From Sinorhizobium sp. RAC02 (GTDB lineage: Bacteria; Pseudomonadota; Alphaproteobacteria; Rhizobiales; Rhizobiaceae), in contig NZ_CP016452.1 in assembly GCF_001713395.1 (NCBI RefSeq), forward strand, positions 620,001-684,000: a stretch of DNA of 64,000 nucleotides, in the 5' to 3' direction. This document shows, one piece after another, positions 60,962 to 64,000 of the stretch. The number at the start of each line of letters is the position of its first letter. The first letter of the stretch is position 1. The notes under the pieces were generated by a model, which did no database searches, had not been told where the DNA came from, and was given only the letters and a program-made list of their open reading frames with translations. Both the position numbers and the translations under genes were made by a program.

Positions 60962-61039
60962 CTATCGCAGGAAGAGAACGAGCAGGATGACGATCGGCAG
61001 GGGAATGCCCAGAAGCCAGAGAAGAATACCGCGACCCAT
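60962..61039 (-). CDS. Tiny hydrophobic membrane peptide (25 residues)
   Basis: A 25-residue peptide beginning MGRGILLWLLGIP with a second hydrophobic half ending in LVLFLR. GGAGG six to eight bases upstream gives a strong start, and the stop TAG is nine bases before the next start codon. The peptide is a single membrane helix with a central IPLP kink. It is too small for normal gene finding, but its ribosome binding site, EcfG promoter and partner gene support it. It probably sits in the inner membrane next to the 60053 protein. Confidence 0.72.
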   Translation of the reverse strand: MGRGILLWLLGIPLPIVILLVLFLR

Positions 61040-61089
61040 TTTGAGAACCTCCAATTGCCTGCGAGCGAATGTTCGCAGCATGGCGCGTC

Positions 61090-61114
61090 AACTCTTTGAA
61101 ACGGCTGATGTTCC
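61090..61114 (-). promoter_or_regulatory. EcfG-type promoter toward the small peptide and its partner
   Basis: On the minus strand GGAAC (61114-61110) and GTT (61092-61090) are 17 bases apart. The start of the 25-residue peptide is 51 bases downstream. A divergent EcfG promoter with the same spacing begins at 61152. Confidence 0.68.
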
Positions 61115-61151
61115 ACGGACTATCATCACCATTTTCTATTTTTCTCCTCGT

Positions 61152-61176
61152 GGAACCATGCGGCCGGCGCGGTGTT
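61152..61176 (+). promoter_or_regulatory. EcfG-type promoter toward the periplasmic and stress protein genes
   Basis: GGAAC (61152-61156) is followed after 17 bases by GTT (61174-61176), about 40 bases before the first start codon. This is a full consensus match and divergent from the minus-strand promoter at 61090. Confidence 0.7.
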
Positions 61177-61216
61177 TCTATGGAGCCTGCTCTCAGGCTT
61201 CAACGAGGATAGAATC

Positions 61217-61534
61217 ATGAAAAAACTTCTCCTAGCCGCAGCGCTTGTGGGCGCCTCGACTTTTGGCGCCTTTGCTCAGACGTCCACGACCCCGACGACT
61301 GATGGCGACACACCCGCGGTCGCCACGCCCGACAGCAAGAATGCGACGGCGCCGGTCGAAGGTGCCAACAGCTTCACCGAGGACCAGGCGAAGGAACGCA
61401 TCGCCGAGGCCGGCTATGCTGAGGTCACCGACCTTGTCCTGGACGACAAGGGCATCTGGCAGGCTAAGGCGATGAAGGACGGCAAGGCCGTGACCGTCGC
61501 GCTCGACTACCAGGGCAACATCGTCGCCAAGTAA
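61217..61534 (+). CDS. Exported PepSY-like small protein
   Basis: A 105-residue periplasmic protein with a signal peptide (MKKLLLAAALVGASTFGAFA) cleaved near QTS. The mature part has a Thr/Pro-rich linker, then a PepSY-like fold (FTEDQAKERIAEAGYAEVTD, then LVLDDKGIWQAKAMKDGK). GAGGAT precedes the ATG. An EcfG promoter is immediately upstream, and a general stress protein gene follows after 22 bases, so the pair is likely a stress operon. The function is unknown. Confidence 0.83.
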   Translation: MKKLLLAAALVGASTFGAFAQTSTTPTTDGDTPAVATPDSKNATAPVEGANSFTEDQAKERIAEAGYAEVTDLVLDDKGIWQAKAMKDGKAVTVALDYQGNIVAK

Positions 61535-61556
61535 CTTCAGACTTCAGGAGATTCCC

Positions 61557-62150
61557 ATGAAAACCGTTACCGGACTGTTCGACGACTACTCCGATGCCAG
61601 CGCCGCCGTCAGCGCCCTGGAGGCACGCGGCGTGCCCTCCAGCGATATCAGCATCGTTTCCAACAATGCAGACGAACGCCATGGCAAGGAAACCAATGCC
61701 GCTGAAGGCGCCGGAACCGGCGCGGGCATCGGCGCTGCCGTCGGTGGCGTCGGCGGCCTGCTGACGGGCCTCGGCATCATGGCCATCCCCGGTGTCGGGC
61801 CGGTGGTCGCTGCCGGGTGGCTTGCTGCCACGGCAGCAGGTGCTGTCGCCGGTGCTGTGGCAGGCGGTGCGGCCGGTGGCCTGATCGGCGCTCTGACCGA
61901 ATCCGGCGTGTCCGAAGAACACGCCCACGTCTATGCCGAAGGTGTGCGCCGCGGCGGCACGCTGGTGACCGCGAAGGTCGACGACAGCCTCCAGCCCGAA
62001 GCCGAAGCCATCCTTCGCAAGTCGAACTGGGTGGATCCCGAGCAGCGGCGCGCGGCCTATGCCGAGGGCGGTTGGACGCGCTTCGATGACACGCAGAAGC
62101 CTTATGGTACGGCCGAAATCGAGCAGGAACGTCTGCGCTACAGACGTTAA
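61557..62150 (+). CDS. General stress protein 17M-like with glycine zipper
   Basis: A 197-residue protein. The N-terminal domain (KTVTGLFDDYSDASAAVSAL, then SDISIVSNNADE) is of the YflT/GSP17M type. The middle is a glycine/alanine-rich zipper (GAGIGAAVGGVGGLLTGLGI) that can span membranes. The C-terminus is soluble (GGTLVTAKVDDSLQPEAEAI). It is the second gene behind the EcfG promoter at 61152. A perfect-palindrome terminator follows. Its role is unknown; it may be a membrane-associated stress protein. Confidence 0.85.
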   Translation: MKTVTGLFDDYSDASAAVSALEARGVPSSDISIVSNNADERHGKETNAAEGAGTGAGIGAAVGGVGGLLTGLGIMAIPGVGPVVAAGWLAATAAGAVAGAVAGGAAGGLIGALTESGVSEEHAHVYAEGVRRGGTLVTAKVDDSLQPEAEAILRKSNWVDPEQRRAAYAEGGWTRFDDTQKPYGTAEIEQERLRYRR

Positions 62151-62164
62151 AGCGTTCAAGTAAG

Positions 62165-62188
62165 AGGCCGGCAATTGCCGGCCTTTTT
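62165..62188 (+). terminator. Intrinsic terminator of the stress operon
   Basis: AGGCCGGCAA pairs with TTGCCGGCCT, a perfect 20-base palindrome, followed by TTTTT. It closes the 61217-62150 operon. Confidence 0.88.
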
Positions 62189-62263
62189 CAGTTGTAGTCG
62201 TAAAGCCGTCGGCCTACCGCGTCGCCCCGCTCTACTCAATAGCATTGCGAGAGCCGGAAAGGT

Positions 62264-64000
62264 TTACGGACCGGTGTTGAGCATCTCGCTTACCTTTTTT
62301 GCGAGCGAGTCGATTGCAAATGGCTTGGTGATCATCTCCATGCCTGGTGCGAGGAAATCAGCGCGCGATGCCGCGGTCGCTGCGTAGCCGGTGATAAAGA
62401 GAATTTTCAGCGAGGGACGGCTCGCGATCGCGATTTCCGCCAATTGCCTGCCGTTTAGGCCGGGCAGTCCTACGTCAAAGACCAGGAGGTCAAGGCGTCC
62501 CTTGCCGTCGATGACGGGCATCGCCTCTGCGCCGTCGACAGCTTCGATTACGCGATATCCAAGTTCCTTCAGGAGATCGACGACCAGCATGCGAACCGAA
62601 TCGTCATCCTCAACGACCAGTACCGTTTGCCCTTCGCCGCGGGGCGGGGCGGCCCCTTCTTCCATCATGCCCTCGCCCGACAATCTCTCATCGAGGCTTC
62701 GCGGCAGGTAGAGCTTGATTGTCGTTCCCAGACCGACACGGCTGTAGATATGGACATGTCCACCTGATTGCTGGGCGAACCCGTAAATCATCGAGAGGCC
62801 GAGGCCGGTTCCCTGACCGATGGGCTTGGTGGTGAAAAACGGGTCGAACGCCTTCTCGATTGTTGCTTCCGACATGCCGATCCCGGTGTCGCTGACGGCG
62901 AGCACGACATAGCTCCCCGGCTTCAACGTTTCCCCTTGGGCCAGATCGGATGCTGAGAGGACGACGTTACTTGCCTCGACGGTAAGTTTGCCGCCTTGCG
63001 GCATTGCGTCACGCGCGTTGATAACAAGGTTAAGAACGGCACTTTCCAGCTGATTATGATCTGTGAAGGCCTTCCAGATATCTGGCGCAAGATTGATGAG
63101 CAGTTCAACCTGCTCACCCAGGGTGCGGCGAAAAAGATCCTCCATCGAGGCTACGAGACCATTGACGTCGACCGGTTGGCGGTCAAGCGGTTGCCGGCGG
63201 GAGAAGGCCAGCAGACGATGGGTCAGGGCCGCCGCGCGTTCGGCGGAGGACGTCGCCGCATTGATGAATTTATCCAATTCGTCCAGACGGTTTGCTGCAA
63301 TGCGCCTCTTGATGAGCGACAACGCGCCGATCACGCCGGTGAGCATATTGTTGAAGTCGTGCGCGATGCCGCCGGTAAGCTGCCCGACAGCCTCCATCTT
63401 TTGCGCCTGGCGCAACTGCGCTTCGGTTTGCTCTAGAATGGCCTTTTGTTCCTTCTCCACCGTGATGTCGCGACCGTAGGCAAAGATTCGGTCGTCCTCT
63501 CGCGACGTTCTCCAGGAGATGGTACGCGGCGTTCCGTCGATATGGGAGACGCGGATTTCGAGATCATTGTAGACATTCTCGGCCGCTTTGCGCATTTCCG
63601 CGCGGACGAGATCAACGTCCTCCGGCCACACAAAATCGACGATCGGCCGACCGACGACATCGTCCGGATCGTGGCCAAGTATCTCCGCCCACGCCGGGCT
63701 GACGTCCCGAAACACGCCGGCGGTGTCGAGCACGACAAGGAGGTCACGCGAATTGTTCCAGACGCGATTTCGCTCTCGCATGCTCTCTTGCGCGAGCTTG
63801 GCGAGGGCGTCGTTGGCCGCGTGCAGGCTTTCCTGGGTCCGCTTGGCATCCGTGACATCGAAGATCACCCCAACATAACGTCGACCGCTACTCTTGATGT
63901 CATCGACATATTCACCGCGGCGTGCAAGCCAGCGCTCGGCGCCGTCGTCGGCGCGTGTGACGCGAAATTCGATATGCCGATCATTCTGGAGGGCATCCGG
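62264..64000 (-). CDS. PAS-domain hybrid histidine kinase, 5' part outside window
   Basis: Open to the last base of the window, so the N-terminus is missing. The visible 578 residues hold the end of one PAS/PAC domain (HIEFRVTRADDGAERWLARR), a second PAS domain (DLLVVLDTAGVFRDVSPAWA), a HisKA domain with the phospho-His in GGIAHDFNNMLTG, a HATPase with NLVINARDAMP, DTGIGM, DPFFTTK and GTGLGLSM, and a C-terminal receiver with the acidic EDD, phospho-Asp in LLVFDVGLPG and KPF. The architecture PAS-HisKA-HATPase-REC is typical of rhizobial cytoplasmic sensors. The input is unknown. Confidence 0.92.
   Translation of the reverse strand, partial: PDALQNDRHIEFRVTRADDGAERWLARRGEYVDDIKSSGRRYVGVIFDVTDAKRTQESLHAANDALAKLAQESMRERNRVWNNSRDLLVVLDTAGVFRDVSPAWAEILGHDPDDVVGRPIVDFVWPEDVDLVRAEMRKAAENVYNDLEIRVSHIDGTPRTISWRTSREDDRIFAYGRDITVEKEQKAILEQTEAQLRQAQKMEAVGQLTGGIAHDFNNMLTGVIGALSLIKRRIAANRLDELDKFINAATSSAERAAALTHRLLAFSRRQPLDRQPVDVNGLVASMEDLFRRTLGEQVELLINLAPDIWKAFTDHNQLESAVLNLVINARDAMPQGGKLTVEASNVVLSASDLAQGETLKPGSYVVLAVSDTGIGMSEATIEKAFDPFFTTKPIGQGTGLGLSMIYGFAQQSGGHVHIYSRVGLGTTIKLYLPRSLDERLSGEGMMEEGAAPPRGEGQTVLVVEDDDSVRMLVVDLLKELGYRVIEAVDGAEAMPVIDGKGRLDLLVFDVGLPGLNGRQLAEIAIASRPSLKILFITGYAATAASRADFLAPGMEMITKPFAIDSLAKKVSEMLNTGP

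Noticed and set aside
1..64000. CRISPR arrays, rRNA or tRNA genes, replication origins
   Set aside because: No regularly spaced short repeats, conserved rRNA stretches, tRNA folds or repABC/dnaA-box clusters were noticed.

Overview
The window looks like chromosome or megaplasmid DNA from a member of the Rhizobiaceae or a close relative (Alphaproteobacteria, Hyphomicrobiales). The reasons are: high GC coding sequence with strong codon bias, tandem substrate-specific import operons, an ECF sigma/anti-sigma pair, GGAAC-N17-GTT promoters of the EcfG general stress type, and DUF3597, DUF2934, DUF2945, CsbD and DUF892 stress proteins. No rRNA, tRNA, CRISPR array or replication origin was seen. The assignment rests on reading proteins and motifs by eye.

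Layout. (1) 1-7126: a flavin-dependent degradation cluster with the C-terminal part of an HpaB-type FADH2 monooxygenase, RidA, a DUF1028 protein, an ArgE-type M20 deacylase, a LysR regulator, a flavin reductase fused to a LysR effector domain, a HutD/Ves protein and a RibF-like FAD synthetase whose kinase half is degenerate. (2) 7374-15165: IclR regulator and a TctCBA transporter with MmgE/PrpD, SMP-30 lactonase, GST-like and RraA-like enzymes. (3) 15581-20234: a peptide/nickel-type ABC importer behind two AT-rich dyads that resemble Zur boxes; its ATPase gene carries an internal frameshifting deletion. (4) 20235-24240: a decayed accessory segment with a Fic pseudogene, a complete IS5/IS427-type element, an IS3 remnant, three small-RNA-like promoter-terminator units (one split by the IS) and the first copy of a duplicated small-protein module. 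(5) 24249-31811: a two-component system divergent from a sugar-type ABC operon ending in a second SMP-30 lactonase. (6) 32735-37867: DUF4394 protein divergent from an ECF sigma/anti-sigma pair with two matching promoters, then a DMT permease, a D-amino-acid-oxidase-type flavoprotein and a 5'-truncated NmrA gene that stops at the second copy of the small-protein module. (7) 38586-40630: HxlR regulator divergent from an acyl-CoA-dehydrogenase-like flavoprotein. (8) 40975-62150: a stress and respiration region with DUF3597, CsbD, DUF2934, a PQQ-type sugar dehydrogenase lipoprotein, an alpha/beta hydrolase, a caa3-type oxidase operon with fused subunits I and III, PPC and PNPOx-like proteins, KatE catalase, DUF892, an orphan TRAP binding protein, PRC-barrel, DUF2945, a PHB-depolymerase-like esterase, a 25-residue membrane peptide and general stress proteins. 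(9) 62264-64000: the C-terminal part of a PAS hybrid histidine kinase.

How the parts fit. Regions 1, 2, 3 and 5 are import-plus-catabolism modules, each next to its own regulator or operator-like site. Region 8 reads as part of a general stress regulon: three near-consensus EcfG-type promoters control DUF892, the small membrane peptide with its partner, and the periplasmic/GSP pair. The most distinctive item is the flavin reductase fused to a ligand-sensing domain that is paralogous to the effector domain of the LysR regulator encoded just upstream. This suggests one metabolite is sensed both for transcription and for reductase activity.
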